Notes: generated by a model from the letters alone, not told the origin. A stretch of 64,000 bases of DNA from Martinezella lusitana (GCF_014207095.1 NZ_JACHBG010000009.1:161827-225826), one strand, 5' to 3'. Positions 33,583 to 42,459 are shown, counted from the first letter of the stretch. Made by a program: numbers and translations.

Positions 33583-35679
33583 TCACCCGACCCTCAGAGC
33601 GAAAGCGTCGCACGGATGGTGCAACAGCTCGGTCAGCTCCTGGTCGAGATGCATTATGGATATGGATGCGCCGACCATGTCGAGCGACGTGCAGTAGTGT
33701 CCCACCCAGTTTGCGTCGATTTTGATATCCTTGGCGCTCAGGCGCTGCTCGACGCGGCGGAACAGGATGAAGAGTTCCATCATTGGCGTGGCCCCGAAGG
33801 AGTTGATCAGCACCGCGACCCGGTCCCCGGCGGCCGGCTTCATCTCGGCAAAGATCCGATCCATGACGCGGTCCGTAATCTCGTCGGCGCTCATCATTTT
33901 TTCGCGCGTCACGCCGCGCTCGCCATGGATCCCCATGCCGAACTCGATATCGTCGGGGCCAATCTCGAAATTGTGACGGCGGGTCTGCGGCAGCGAGCAG
34001 GGTTCGAGCGCCACACCCATAGTAAAGGTCCGGTCATTGGCCTTGCGTGTTGCGGCCTCGCAGGCATCGAGCGGCAAGCCCTTGTCGCACGCAGCTCCGG
34101 CAACCTTGAAGATAAAGAAATTGCCGGCGACGCCGCGACGCCCCTCCTTGTCTTCGATGGGAGACGACGCAATGTCGTCGGTCGTCAGCACCGTGCGGAC
34201 TTCGATCTGCTGCTCCTGCGCCATTTCAGCGGCCATCTCGAAGTTCATGACGTCGCCGGCATAATTGCCGTAAACGAAGAGCACGCCTTGCCCGCCGGAG
34301 GCTGCTTTCGCGCATTCGAGGATGGGGGTGGGCGGCGGCGAGGAGAAGATGTTGCCGATGGCAACGGCATCGGCCAAGCCCTTGCCGACATAGCCGAGAA
34401 AACCGGGTTCATGACCCGTGCCGCCGCCGATCACGAGGCCGACCTTGCCGGGTCGCGGGCCGTCACGCGCAACCAGCGCTCGGTTCGACCCCTTGATCGG
34501 CGCGACATGCGAGCCATGTGCCTTGACGACGCCATCCAGCATCTCGTCGACGACATCGTCGGGATTGTTGAGAAATTTCTTGATATGCGTGCGATAGCTG
34601 CTTGGCAGCGAGACGCTATTGTCTGCCCTTGGCCGTTGGTTCGCCTTCTGATCCAGAGCCGTGACGCCATCGGCGTTGAGAATGCCTCGCCCCGTGGCGG
34701 CGTCCGTGATCAGCACGTTGATGTAGCCGCCGCGCAACGCCGCGAGGATCGCAGGTACCTTGTCGAAGCCGCCGGCAACAGCGATGCGCAATCCGATCGA
34801 TTTCAGCATGTCGAGAGATATGCCGATGGTGCGATCATCGAGAGGGCCTGCGACGGGTTGGCCTTTCGCATCGATGAACCGTCCTGCGACAACGCCCACC
34901 GCGTTCTTGGCCAGATAGTCCTGCAGCGAGACGGATTCGAAGAAACCACTGCTATGGATCGTCGAATTCGGTCGCAGCGATGACACGCTGAAGACCGCTT
35001 TGTTGGCCTTCGAGAGCACAGCGAATTGGTCTTCGATCAGTGGTTCCGCCAAGAGGATGTCGCGCACCTCGGTCGTCGAAACAATGGCAGGAGCGGTGAT
35101 GTTGACAAGCTTGCCATCGGTGGCGTTGGCAAAGGCGGCGGCACAAAGCTCCGGCGTATAGGCAAAGCGCGCCCGCGTGCCGCCGGTCGCCTGAACGACG
35201 GTCACATCCTGAAGGTTCGGGACATTCGATTGTTCACCGACTGCAAGGACCGTGCGCCCCCAAGCAACTGCCAGCGTATCGCCCGATTTCAGCAGCTTGG
35301 CGATTGCCTGTGCCCCTGCCGTCCCCAGACGGTCGATCAACGGCCGTGTTCCATCGTCACTCGGGACGACGAGACAGTCATGCAGCCCGAAATGCCGCTT
35401 CAGTTCGAGCGCGATGGAAAGGGAACTTAGGCGCGAGGGTTCAAGCGAGATATTGACGATGCCGCGGCTGCGGGCATCGGCCAGGTAACTATTTACGGTC
35501 GCCCGCGATATGCCCATGATATCGGCGATCTCGCCCTGGGTTTTGCCGTCTTCATAGTAGAGCCAGCAGGCCCAAACATAGGGGTCGTCGCCATAGCGCA
35601 GCGGCATGGCGTCGATTGCGTCCGGAGCGCCCGCCTTTCCTGAGCCAGTTTTGCTGGCCGAACTTGCCTTGCCTGTCAT
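33583..35679 (-). CDS. Fusion protein: SorC-type sugar-binding regulator plus DhaK kinase subunit
   Basis: 698 residues from the ATG at 35679 (AGGGA upstream); an ATG at 35730 adds 17. Residues about 27-81 are a SorC/DeoR helix-turn-helix (EDGKTQGEIADIMGISRATV). Residues 83-335 are the SorC sugar-binding domain, with AWGRTVLAV, VQATGGT, and RIAVAGG. Residues 363-695 are a complete DhaK, with IGGGTGHEPGF, YGNYAGD and the substrate-linking His585 in GMGIHGERG. One continuous frame with no frameshift joins them. A DNA-binding sensor tied to the kinase could respond to the substrate or product of its own reaction. Similar fusions exist in sequence databases as annotated proteins. It precedes a DhaL gene, so the kinase half is probably active. 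Confidence 0.88.
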   Translation of the reverse strand: MTGKASSASKTGSGKAGAPDAIDAMPLRYGDDPYVWACWLYYEDGKTQGEIADIMGISRATVNSYLADARSRGIVNISLEPSRLSSLSIALELKRHFGLHDCLVVPSDDGTRPLIDRLGTAGAQAIAKLLKSGDTLAVAWGRTVLAVGEQSNVPNLQDVTVVQATGGTRARFAYTPELCAAAFANATDGKLVNITAPAIVSTTEVRDILLAEPLIEDQFAVLSKANKAVFSVSSLRPNSTIHSSGFFESVSLQDYLAKNAVGVVAGRFIDAKGQPVAGPLDDRTIGISLDMLKSIGLRIAVAGGFDKVPAILAALRGGYINVLITDAATGRGILNADGVTALDQKANQRPRADNSVSLPSSYRTHIKKFLNNPDDVVDEMLDGVVKAHGSHVAPIKGSNRALVARDGPRPGKVGLVIGGGTGHEPGFLGYVGKGLADAVAIGNIFSSPPPTPILECAKAASGGQGVLFVYGNYAGDVMNFEMAAEMAQEQQIEVRTVLTTDDIASSPIEDKEGRRGVAGNFFIFKVAGAACDKGLPLDACEAATRKANDRTFTMGVALEPCSLPQTRRHNFEIGPDDIEFGMGIHGERGVTREKMMSADEITDRVMDRIFAEMKPAAGDRVAVLINSFGATPMMELFILFRRVEQRLSAKDIKIDANWVGHYCTSLDMVGASISIMHLDQELTELLHHPCDAFALRVG

Positions 35680-35756
35680 AGCGATTCCCTTTTCCCGCCA
35701 GAAGATGGAAGCAATGCTGGGCGTTTGCAAATGCTTCTTGTCGGGATAAGCGGTGT

Positions 35757-35785
35757 GCGACCCCTCCAGTCTATTGAGGGGTCGC
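35757..35785 (-). other. Intercistronic hairpin between dhaL copy 2 and the fusion gene
   Basis: GCGACCCCTC at 35757-35766 pairs perfectly with GAGGGGTCGC at 35776-35785 around a 9-base loop, in the 125-base gap after DhaL copy 2. No U-run follows. It may lower or protect transcription into the fusion gene. Confidence 0.5.
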
Positions 35786-35804
35786 GCGGTCTTGGGAGAG
35801 CCCG

Positions 35805-36446
35805 TTAATGCAGCTGGGTGCGAGCGCCGAGGGAAAGCTCCTTCAGGATGATCGCGCAGGAGGTGGCGCCTGCATCCAGTACACCGAGGGAGCGTTCACC
35901 CAGCCGGCTGGCGCGGCCGATCTTGGCGACCAGATTGAGCGTGGAGTCGCGGCCTGCCTCGGCTGCAGCCATCAGGGCATCAAGCGCGTCGGCGAAGGAT
36001 TTGCCGGCTGCGTTCGCTGCATCGAAGGCCTCGATCGCTGGAACCAGCGTGTCGAGCAACGTCTTGTCGCCGACCTTTGCCGAGCCGATCGATTGAACGC
36101 CTTCAAGGCCGGCATGGAGCGCCCGGCTGTAAGCGGCGCTGTCGATTGCATCGATACCTTCGAGCTTTTCGGCAATCTCAGTGAACATGACGCCATAAAG
36201 CGGACCCATGGAGCCGCCGATCTCTGTCATCAGCACCGTGCCGAGCGTGTCGAGCGAAGCCGACAGTGACTGGTTCTGGCCCTTCAGCCGTTCTGCAGCC
36301 ATACCGAAGCCTTTGGCCATGTTGACGCCGTGATCGCCATCACCGATCTTGCCGTCGATCTCGCTGAGATAGGCGCGGTTTTCGACGATGCGGTCGGCCA
36401 TCGAAAGGACGATGCCGCCGGCTGTTGCATTGTTGAATGTCTGCAT
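35805..36446 (-). CDS. dhaL: DhaL-type kinase subunit, copy 2
   Basis: 213 residues from the ATG at 36446, with GGGAGG before it. DAK2 domain: SEIDGKIGDGDHGVNMAKGFG with the canonical Asp ligands, GGSMGPLYGVMFTEIAEKL, GDKTLLDTLVPAIEAFD and ARIGRASRLGERSLGVLDAGATS-like end (written in the protein as KIGRASRLGERSLG). It lies 14 bases after the DhaK copy, so the two form a stoichiometric pair. It supplies the ATP site of the ketose kinase. Confidence 0.87.
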   Translation of the reverse strand: MQTFNNATAGGIVLSMADRIVENRAYLSEIDGKIGDGDHGVNMAKGFGMAAERLKGQNQSLSASLDTLGTVLMTEIGGSMGPLYGVMFTEIAEKLEGIDAIDSAAYSRALHAGLEGVQSIGSAKVGDKTLLDTLVPAIEAFDAANAAGKSFADALDALMAAAEAGRDSTLNLVAKIGRASRLGERSLGVLDAGATSCAIILKELSLGARTQLH

Positions 36447-36460
36447 GCGTGCGTCCTCCC

Positions 36461-37453
36461 TCAGAGCAGAGTCGTACATTTGACCTCGACGTCCAGAAGC
36501 GCTTTCAGCTCCTCATCGAGTGCCATCACGGTCAGCGTCGCGCCGACCATTTCGAGCGACGTGAAATAGTTGCCGACATAGGTCTTGTGGATCTTCAGGC
36601 CCCGTTCGGAGATTTTCGTCTCGATCGTGTCGTTGAGGATATACAGCTCGTTGACCGGCGTTGCGCCGAGACCGGATACGAGCACGGCGACTTCGCTGCC
36701 CGCAGGCAGGTTGTGATCGTCAAGAACGATCTGGCACATGGCGTCTGCGATCTCGGCCGCCGTTTTCAACGGCTCGACGCGAACGCCCGGCTCGCCGTGA
36801 TGACCGATGCCGACTTCCATCGTGCCGGGCTCGATCTGGAAGTTCGGATGACCGACGGAGGGCAGGGTGCAGGGGCCGAGGCCTATGCCGACGGAGCGGC
36901 AGCTGTCGATCGCCTTCTGTGCGGTGACGCGGACTTCTTCAAGACTTGCTCCGGTTGCAGCCTTGGCACCGCCAACCTTCCACATGAAGATCTCGCCGGC
37001 GACACCGCGGCGCTTTTCGCGTTCCTGTGGCGGTGCAGAGCAAACATCATCGTTGGCGACAACGGTGGCGACTTCGATTCCGTCCTTTGCGGCAAGCTTG
37101 ATGGCCATCTTCACATTCATGTTGTCGCCGGCATAATTGCCATAGAGGCAAATCACGCCACGGCCGCCATTGGCTTCGCGAATGGCGTCGTGAAAGCTCT
37201 TGGCCGTCGGAGAGGAGAAAAGCTCACCGACTGCAACCGCATCCAGCATGTTCTTGCCGGTATAGCCGATGAAGGCTGGCTCATGGCCCGAACCACCGCC
37301 GGTGACCACACCGACCTTTCCGGCATGTGGTGCGTCCTTGGCGACTACGACGCGCGGATTGTCAGCCAGACGGACGATATCCGAATGTGCCTTGATGAAG
37401 CCTTTCACAGTATCTTCAACGACTTCATCCGGATTGTTGATGAACCGCTGCAT
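36461..37453 (-). CDS. dhaK: DhaK-type kinase subunit (ketose kinase), free-standing copy
   Basis: 330 residues, full-length DhaK. Segments MQRFINNPDEVVEDTVKGF, TGGGSGHEPAFIGY, YGNYAGDNMN and NDDVCSAP are typical. The residue that covalently holds the ketose is His219, in GIGHHGEPG. The family phosphorylates dihydroxyacetone, but in tetritol pathways members act on D- or L-erythrulose (DerK and LerK). With an SDR of GolD/DthD type directly upstream and no glycerol dehydrogenase near, an erythrulose is the better guess. The gap to the SDR is 33 bases. Confidence 0.87.
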   Translation of the reverse strand: MQRFINNPDEVVEDTVKGFIKAHSDIVRLADNPRVVVAKDAPHAGKVGVVTGGGSGHEPAFIGYTGKNMLDAVAVGELFSSPTAKSFHDAIREANGGRGVICLYGNYAGDNMNVKMAIKLAAKDGIEVATVVANDDVCSAPPQEREKRRGVAGEIFMWKVGGAKAATGASLEEVRVTAQKAIDSCRSVGIGLGPCTLPSVGHPNFQIEPGTMEVGIGHHGEPGVRVEPLKTAAEIADAMCQIVLDDHNLPAGSEVAVLVSGLGATPVNELYILNDTIETKISERGLKIHKTYVGNYFTSLEMVGATLTVMALDEELKALLDVEVKCTTLL

Positions 37454-37486
37454 GGTACCTCCTGTAGAATTATCGCGCGTTTGCGC

Positions 37487-38260
37487 TCAAAGAATTGTGT
37501 AGCCGCCGTCGATCAGTAGATCGGCGCCATTGATCATGTCCGCACCGGAAGAGGAGAGGAAAACAGCAGCGGCTGCGATCTCCTGTGGGAAAGCGAAGCG
37601 ACCGTTCGGAATGCGCTTCTTGGCAGCCTCGCCCTTCTCGCCGGCCCAGGCCTTTTTGCCGAGCTCGGTCAGCACGATCGTCGGAGAGATAGTGTTGACG
37701 CAGATGCCATGCTTGCCCCATTCGGCGGCAAAGGTCTTGGACATGCCGATGACGCCGAATTTGGAGGCGCAATAAGCGACATGATCTTCGATGGCGACGG
37801 TGCCTGCCTGCGAGGCGAGGTTGACGATCTTGCCGCCCTTGCCGGCAGCGATCATGGCGCGACCGACGGCCTGCGTAACCAGGAATGTACCCTTGAGATT
37901 GATACTGATCGTCTTGTCCCAATGATCGAGCGACAGATCCTCGGCCGGTGCCAGAAAGACGACGCCGGCGCTGTTGACGGCAATGTCGATGCCGCCAAAA
38001 TGCGAGACGACGTCGCCGACTGCCTTGTTGACCGAAGCGGGATCGGAGACATTGCAGACAAAGGGTGCCGCTCCGCCGCCGATCTCGGCGGCCTTTGCCT
38101 TCGCCATATCAACATTGATATCGAGGACGGCGACCTTTGCGCCCTTCGACGCGAACGCCGTTGCAACGGCTGCGCCGATGCCTGAACCGCCGCCCGTCAC
38201 GAGGGCGGTCTTGCCCGACAGCGGGAAGTTCAAATCAATGTCTGGAGATGTCTCGGTCAT
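37487..38260 (-). CDS. SDR dehydrogenase of GolD/DthD type (polyol dehydrogenase)
   Basis: 257 residues from the ATG at 38260; a TTG nine bases upstream is in frame but too close to its AGAGG. Rossmann motif GGGSGIGAAVATAFASKGAK, NSAG at AVNSAGVV, catalytic Ser in NLASQAG, Tyr-Lys in YCASKFG, and INGADLLIDGGYTIL at the end. The N-terminus (DLNFPLSGKTALVTGG) and overall features fit the GolD/DthD group, which oxidises D-arabitol or D-threitol. In this operon it would turn the imported tetritol to D-erythrulose for the DhaK-DhaL kinases. The substrate is inferred from the operon. Confidence 0.8.
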   Translation of the reverse strand: MTETSPDIDLNFPLSGKTALVTGGGSGIGAAVATAFASKGAKVAVLDINVDMAKAKAAEIGGGAAPFVCNVSDPASVNKAVGDVVSHFGGIDIAVNSAGVVFLAPAEDLSLDHWDKTISINLKGTFLVTQAVGRAMIAAGKGGKIVNLASQAGTVAIEDHVAYCASKFGVIGMSKTFAAEWGKHGICVNTISPTIVLTELGKKAWAGEKGEAAKKRIPNGRFAFPQEIAAAAVFLSSSGADMINGADLLIDGGYTIL

Positions 38261-38320
38261 CTTTTTCAAGCCTCTGTCCTTGGGGGAGCGGGGCGAGATG
38301 TTCGCCCCGCCGCAATGATC

Positions 38321-39310
38321 TTACTTGCGGGTCTCGAGCAGCTTGTCCACGTTCCCGGTCGTTACCGGGGTCCACGGAACATTGTAGTTCTTGTCCTTGC
38401 CATCGTTGAATGGCATGGCCGGATACTGTTCCCAGATCTTCGATTCCGGTTTGTAGCTGCCCTTCTTGGCGGCGAAGATCGCGAGGTCGAGTGCGCCCTG
38501 GGCCTGAGCGCTTGCGTCCTGAAGGATCGAGGTCATCGTTCCCTGCTTGACGGCGTGAAGCGCATCGGTGATGCCATCGATACCGGCAATGGCGAAGTCC
38601 TTGACGTTGAGCTTGGCTGCCTTGATCGCTTCGATCGCGCCAAGTGCCATCTCGTCATTCTGGCCGATAACGCCATTGATCTGGCCCGGATGCGAGGTCA
38701 GCCAGTTTTCCATCAGCGTCTGGGCTTCGGCACGCGACCAGTTGGCGGTCTGATCTTCGAGGACCTTTACATTCGGGCACTCGGCAAGCGCCTTCTTGTT
38801 GCCTTCGAGGCGGGAGATCTGCGCCGACTGGCCGATCGGGCCTTCGAGAATGACGACATTACCCTTGCAGCCGATCTTGTCGAGCACGGTCTTGGCTTCC
38901 ATGTAGCCGGAGATCGTGTCGTCGGAGCCGACATAGGAGGTCAGGAGATCGGAGTTGACACGAGTGTTCGAGCCGACGACCGGGATGCCGGCGTCGTGCG
39001 CGGCCTGAACGGCGGTCGCTGCGGCTTCGATATCGATCGGCACGAAGATGATCGCGTCGAACTTCTGCGTGATCATGGTGTTGACCTGTTCCTGTTGAAC
39101 GAGCGCGTCGTAGCGGCCGTCGAAGATGGTCAGGTCGACGTTACCGTTCTTGACGGCGGGATGTTCTTTCAGCGCTGCCGACCAGATCTGCATGAACTCG
39201 GCGTTGAGGCCGTAAGGTGCCGCGCCGATCTTCAGCTTCTTTTCCTGCGCCAAAGTTGGCGACGCCAGGAGTGCGGTCGCTGCAGCAAGAGCAATAAGCA
39301 ATTTCTTCAT
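38321..39310 (-). CDS. Sugar ABC transporter periplasmic binding protein
   Basis: 329 residues from the ATG at 39310 with GGAGGAG upstream. Signal peptide residues 1-22 (ALAAATALLASPTLAQ). Ribose-type binding protein of Peripla_BP_4, with AAPYGLNAEFMQIWSAAL, IFVPIDIEAAATAVQAAHDAGIPVVGSN, VGSDDTISG, and GQNDEMALGAIEAIKAA. It recognises the substrate of the dhaK operon in the periplasm. It differs from the ery binding protein at 2052 in most positions, so the two transporters likely have different ligands. Confidence 0.87.
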   Translation of the reverse strand: MKKLLIALAAATALLASPTLAQEKKLKIGAAPYGLNAEFMQIWSAALKEHPAVKNGNVDLTIFDGRYDALVQQEQVNTMITQKFDAIIFVPIDIEAAATAVQAAHDAGIPVVGSNTRVNSDLLTSYVGSDDTISGYMEAKTVLDKIGCKGNVVILEGPIGQSAQISRLEGNKKALAECPNVKVLEDQTANWSRAEAQTLMENWLTSHPGQINGVIGQNDEMALGAIEAIKAAKLNVKDFAIAGIDGITDALHAVKQGTMTSILQDASAQAQGALDLAIFAAKKGSYKPESKIWEQYPAMPFNDGKDKNYNVPWTPVTTGNVDKLLETRK

Positions 39311-39394
39311 TACAATTCTCCTCCGTTGGAAGTTCGGCGGCCGACGTGACACGCCGTTTGGTTTGCAAGTGCGAACACTGCGAATTTTTCGGGT

Positions 39395-40399
39395 TCAGCC
39401 GCCCAGATTTCTCTTTTGGTCGAGCATGACGGCGCCGACGATCAGCGCGCCCTTGAGGACCTGCTGGTAGTAGGATTGGATCCCCATCAGATCGAGGCCG
39501 TTGTTCATGACGCCGATGATCAGGGCGCCGATCAGCGTGCCGGTGATGCGGCCGACGCCGCCGGAAAGACTGGTTCCGCCAATCACCACGGCTGCGATCG
39601 CATCAAGCTCGTAGGCGATGCCGGCCTGCGGCAGAGCGGAACCGGTGCGGGCCGCAAGGATCATGCCTGCTAGGCCGGAAAGACCGCCGGAAATGACATA
39701 AACGAGGAAGCGCAGCTTGCTGACATTGATGCCCGAGGTGATGGCAGCATGCGGGTTGCCGCCGACGGCATAGATGTAGCGGCCGAAGCGGGTGCGGTTG
39801 AGGACCCACCAGGCGACAATGAACACGATGGCAAGCAGGATGACAGGCATCGGAATGGAGAGGACGCTGCCGGTGCCGATCCAGCGGAAATCGGGGGTGA
39901 GAGCCGGAACCGGCTTGCCGCCGCCATAGATGAGTGTGAGGCCGCGGGCGGCAGACAGCATGCCGAGCGTCGCAACGAAGGCAGGCACGGCAAAGCGCGA
40001 AACGATGAGGCCGACGACGGCGCCGCAGGCGACGCCTACGAGCAGGCCGACTGCTAGCGCGACATAGGGCGGATAGGGCGCGCCGACGATGCCAGCCGTC
40101 GCCGAAGTCGTTGCGAAGCTCGCGCTCACAATACCGGTGAGTGCGACGACCGAGCCGACGGACAAATCGATGCCGCGGGTCAGGATCACGAATGTCATGC
40201 CGATTGCCAGCACGCCGTTGATCGAGGTCTGCAGCAACACGTTGGAGATATTGCCGGCCGTCAGGAAGTACTGGTTCGAGAAGGAAAGGACGACCGCGAG
40301 CAGCAGGAAGGCGAGAAAGATCCCGTATTCCTGAATGATCAATCTGCGGCGGTCCGAGCTGAACCAGGAATTGGATTGATTATTGTCGGTGGCGGACAT
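39395..40399 (-). CDS. Ribose-type ABC transporter permease
   Basis: 334 residues with about ten membrane segments. RbsC family marks: TRGIDLSVGSVVALTG, VGGNPHAAITSGINVSKLRFLVYVISG and AVVIGGTSLSGGVGRITG. It forms the channel with the ATPase encoded 55 bases upstream and the binding protein 84 bases downstream. Length and motif set are normal. Confidence 0.9.
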   Translation of the reverse strand: MSATDNNQSNSWFSSDRRRLIIQEYGIFLAFLLLAVVLSFSNQYFLTAGNISNVLLQTSINGVLAIGMTFVILTRGIDLSVGSVVALTGIVSASFATTSATAGIVGAPYPPYVALAVGLLVGVACGAVVGLIVSRFAVPAFVATLGMLSAARGLTLIYGGGKPVPALTPDFRWIGTGSVLSIPMPVILLAIVFIVAWWVLNRTRFGRYIYAVGGNPHAAITSGINVSKLRFLVYVISGGLSGLAGMILAARTGSALPQAGIAYELDAIAAVVIGGTSLSGGVGRITGTLIGALIIGVMNNGLDLMGIQSYYQQVLKGALIVGAVMLDQKRNLGG

Positions 40400-40454
40400 T
40401 GCAAATACCTCTTGTTGCCGGGCGCTTCATTCTGGGCTTCGTGGTCTGTCGTCG

Positions 40455-41933
40455 TCAGGTCGACAGATGCACGAGCGATTGCGCGTCGGCCTCCTCCCTC
40501 TTGAGAATTCCTGCAGCGCGCCCTTGGCGCATCACCAGGATGCGGTCAGACATGCCGAGAACCTCGTCTATTTCGGATGAGATCATGATGACTGTGCCGC
40601 CCTCGGCGGCGAACTCGCAGATGATGCGATAGATTTCGCGCTTGGCGCCGACATCGACGCCGCGGGTCGGCTCATCGAGCAGCAGCACTTTCGGCTTGCG
40701 CAGGAACCACTTGCCAAGCACGACTTTCTGCTGATTGCCGCCTGAAAGGCCGGAGACGGGCATGCTGTCGCGCGCCGTCTTGATGCCAAATCGCTGGATC
40801 ATGTCCTGGCTGGCGCTGGCTTCGGCCCGGCGATCCATCGAGAAATGCGGGCTCATTTCGGGAAGGCTTGCCAAGCAGATGTTGTTGCGCACGCTGTCGA
40901 TCAGATTGAGACCCGTGAGTTTGCGGTCTTCCGTCACGAACGCGATGCCGTGCCGCATGGCTTCGGCGGGCTTGCGAACGACGATGGGGTCGCCGGCAAG
41001 CTTGACCTGGCCGCTGCTGACTGCGTCGACGCCGAAGATACAGTTGAAGATTTCGGTTCGACCCGATCCCATCAGGCCGTAAATGCCGAAGATTTCGCCC
41101 TGGTGAGCGGTAAACGAGATGTCGTTGACCTTACCTGCGGCCGTCAGGCCAGCGACTTCCAGCCCTGGTGTTGCTGTCGGCACGTTCGTCTTGATGTATT
41201 CCTCGCCGAGCTCGCGGCCGACGATCATGCGGATGAGGCCGGGCCGATCGATATCGGCAAGAGCGCCGCTGCCGACATGGGCGCCATCGCGGAAGGCCGT
41301 GTAGGAATCGGCGATCTGGAAGATTTCTGACAGGCGGTGCGAGACATAGACAACCCCTTTGCCTTCCGCTTTCAGCCTCTCGATGGTCGCAAAGAGCTGC
41401 TGCGCTTCTTTCTCACCGATCGCCGAGGTGGGCTCGTCCATGAAGATCACTTCAGCATCGTGGCTGAGCGCCTTGGCGATCTCGACCAACTGAACCTGGG
41501 CAACCGAAAGGTTCATCATGAATTGGGTGGCGCGAATGTTGAACTGCAGCCGATCGAGCAGCGCCTGCGCGTTGCGGTTCATCGTCTTGAAATCGATGCC
41601 GCCGAAGCGGGCAGACGGCTCACGACCGAGATAGATATTTTCCGCAACCGTCATATGCGGAATGGGGCTGAGTTCCTGCTCGATGATGGCAATGCCAGCG
41701 GCAAGCGCGTCGGCGGGGCTCGCATATTCCACTTCTTTGCCGCGTCGGCGAATGGAGCCGGCATCGCGCTTGTGAATGCCCATCAGGATCTTGAGGAATG
41801 TCGATTTGCCCGCGCCATTACCGCCGCACAGGGCGTGAACCGAGCCGGAGCGCAACTGAAAGCGGCCATCGCGCAATGCGGCAACGCCGCCAAAGGACTT
41901 CTTCAGCCCCTCTACTTCAAGCAGGAATTCCAC
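40455..41933 (-). CDS. Sugar ABC transporter ATPase (two nucleotide-binding domains)
   Basis: 492 residues from a GTG at 41933 with GGAGGGG five bases upstream; an ATG at 41999 gives an N-terminal extension that looks non-native. First domain: Walker A GGNGAGKST and Walker B VIFMDEPTSAIGE. Second domain: GLMGSGRTE, signature LSGGNQQKVVLGKW and Walker B VLLLDEPTRGVDVG. The first Walker A has GGN where most family members have GEN. It heads the roughly 9-kb minus-strand operon and powers import of its sugar or sugar alcohol. Confidence 0.9.
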   Translation of the reverse strand: MEFLLEVEGLKKSFGGVAALRDGRFQLRSGSVHALCGGNGAGKSTFLKILMGIHKRDAGSIRRRGKEVEYASPADALAAGIAIIEQELSPIPHMTVAENIYLGREPSARFGGIDFKTMNRNAQALLDRLQFNIRATQFMMNLSVAQVQLVEIAKALSHDAEVIFMDEPTSAIGEKEAQQLFATIERLKAEGKGVVYVSHRLSEIFQIADSYTAFRDGAHVGSGALADIDRPGLIRMIVGRELGEEYIKTNVPTATPGLEVAGLTAAGKVNDISFTAHQGEIFGIYGLMGSGRTEIFNCIFGVDAVSSGQVKLAGDPIVVRKPAEAMRHGIAFVTEDRKLTGLNLIDSVRNNICLASLPEMSPHFSMDRRAEASASQDMIQRFGIKTARDSMPVSGLSGGNQQKVVLGKWFLRKPKVLLLDEPTRGVDVGAKREIYRIICEFAAEGGTVIMISSEIDEVLGMSDRILVMRQGRAAGILKREEADAQSLVHLST

Positions 41934-42009
41934 GTTCCCCTCCGCACTCTGGATGCCGGGCCAAAAGATCGATCGGAACCGAGCTTTGTCGTCGAGCACT
42001 GATATTTAC

Positions 42010-42039
42010 AATATTCGAGTTGCTTTCGACAAATGTCAA
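42010..42039 (-). promoter_or_regulatory. Promoter of the dhaK/transporter operon
   Basis: On the minus strand, TTGACA (plus 42034-42039) is followed after 17-18 bases by an AT-rich -10 (GAATAT or AATATT). It lies about 75-100 bases before the ATPase start. Confidence 0.5.
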
Positions 42040-42382
42040 TATAGCAATTTCGGAATCGGCTTTGCGATGCCGCAGTGCGCCCCTGGGCGTCGTCGGTATT
42101 CCTGATAAATGACTTCCGGAAACGGAAGTATCATTTTGAATTAAAACAGATAAATCATCGCAAGCATTGAATTTCGCGAGGCAATTTCGTAACGATTGAC
42201 TGACGGGTCAGATCGTAGCGGTTGGTCGACGCGCCCGTTGTCGACGTACCCGATCATGGTCCGGGCTGCGCCGGTGGTGGCAGATGGGGAGCTACCCCAA
42301 GGGGTATGCCGTTGGCGCGGGAGCATCGGTCATGCGGAGAGCTCGTCGTGACCCGTCGATTGCGGGAGAGGCCGACTTTATG

Positions 42383-42393
42383 TCATATTATGA
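42383..42393. promoter_or_regulatory. Operator candidate in front of gntR
   Basis: TCATA-T-TATGA is a perfect inverted repeat preceded by TATG. A related double copy lies just before the mannonate dehydratase gene at 43197-43219, so it is probably the site of the GntR protein encoded between them. Confidence 0.55.
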
Positions 42394-42459
42394 TTAGGCA
42401 AGTGAGCATACGACGAAGGTCTATCAGGATCGGTATGTCGCTGTGCGGAGAGGAAGAGA

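Larger units (their letters stand above)
41934..42459. promoter_or_regulatory. Divergent control region between the dhaK operon and gntR
   Basis: About 525 bases without a supported gene. Near the dhaK side there is a good -35 on the minus strand; near gntR a TCATA-T-TATGA operator. The middle (about 42170-42360) is GC-richer and shows nothing that I can name. Confidence 0.5.

Noticed and set aside
33412..34983. Plus-strand frame of 523 codons
   Set aside because: It is the antisense of the DhaK half of the fusion gene; high GC at third positions leaves long open antisense frames.
33583..35679. Frameshift or assembly error joining a regulator and a kinase gene
   Set aside because: The frame is continuous with complete domains on both sides and a short linker, and the kinase half has its own partner DhaL downstream, as expected of a real fusion.
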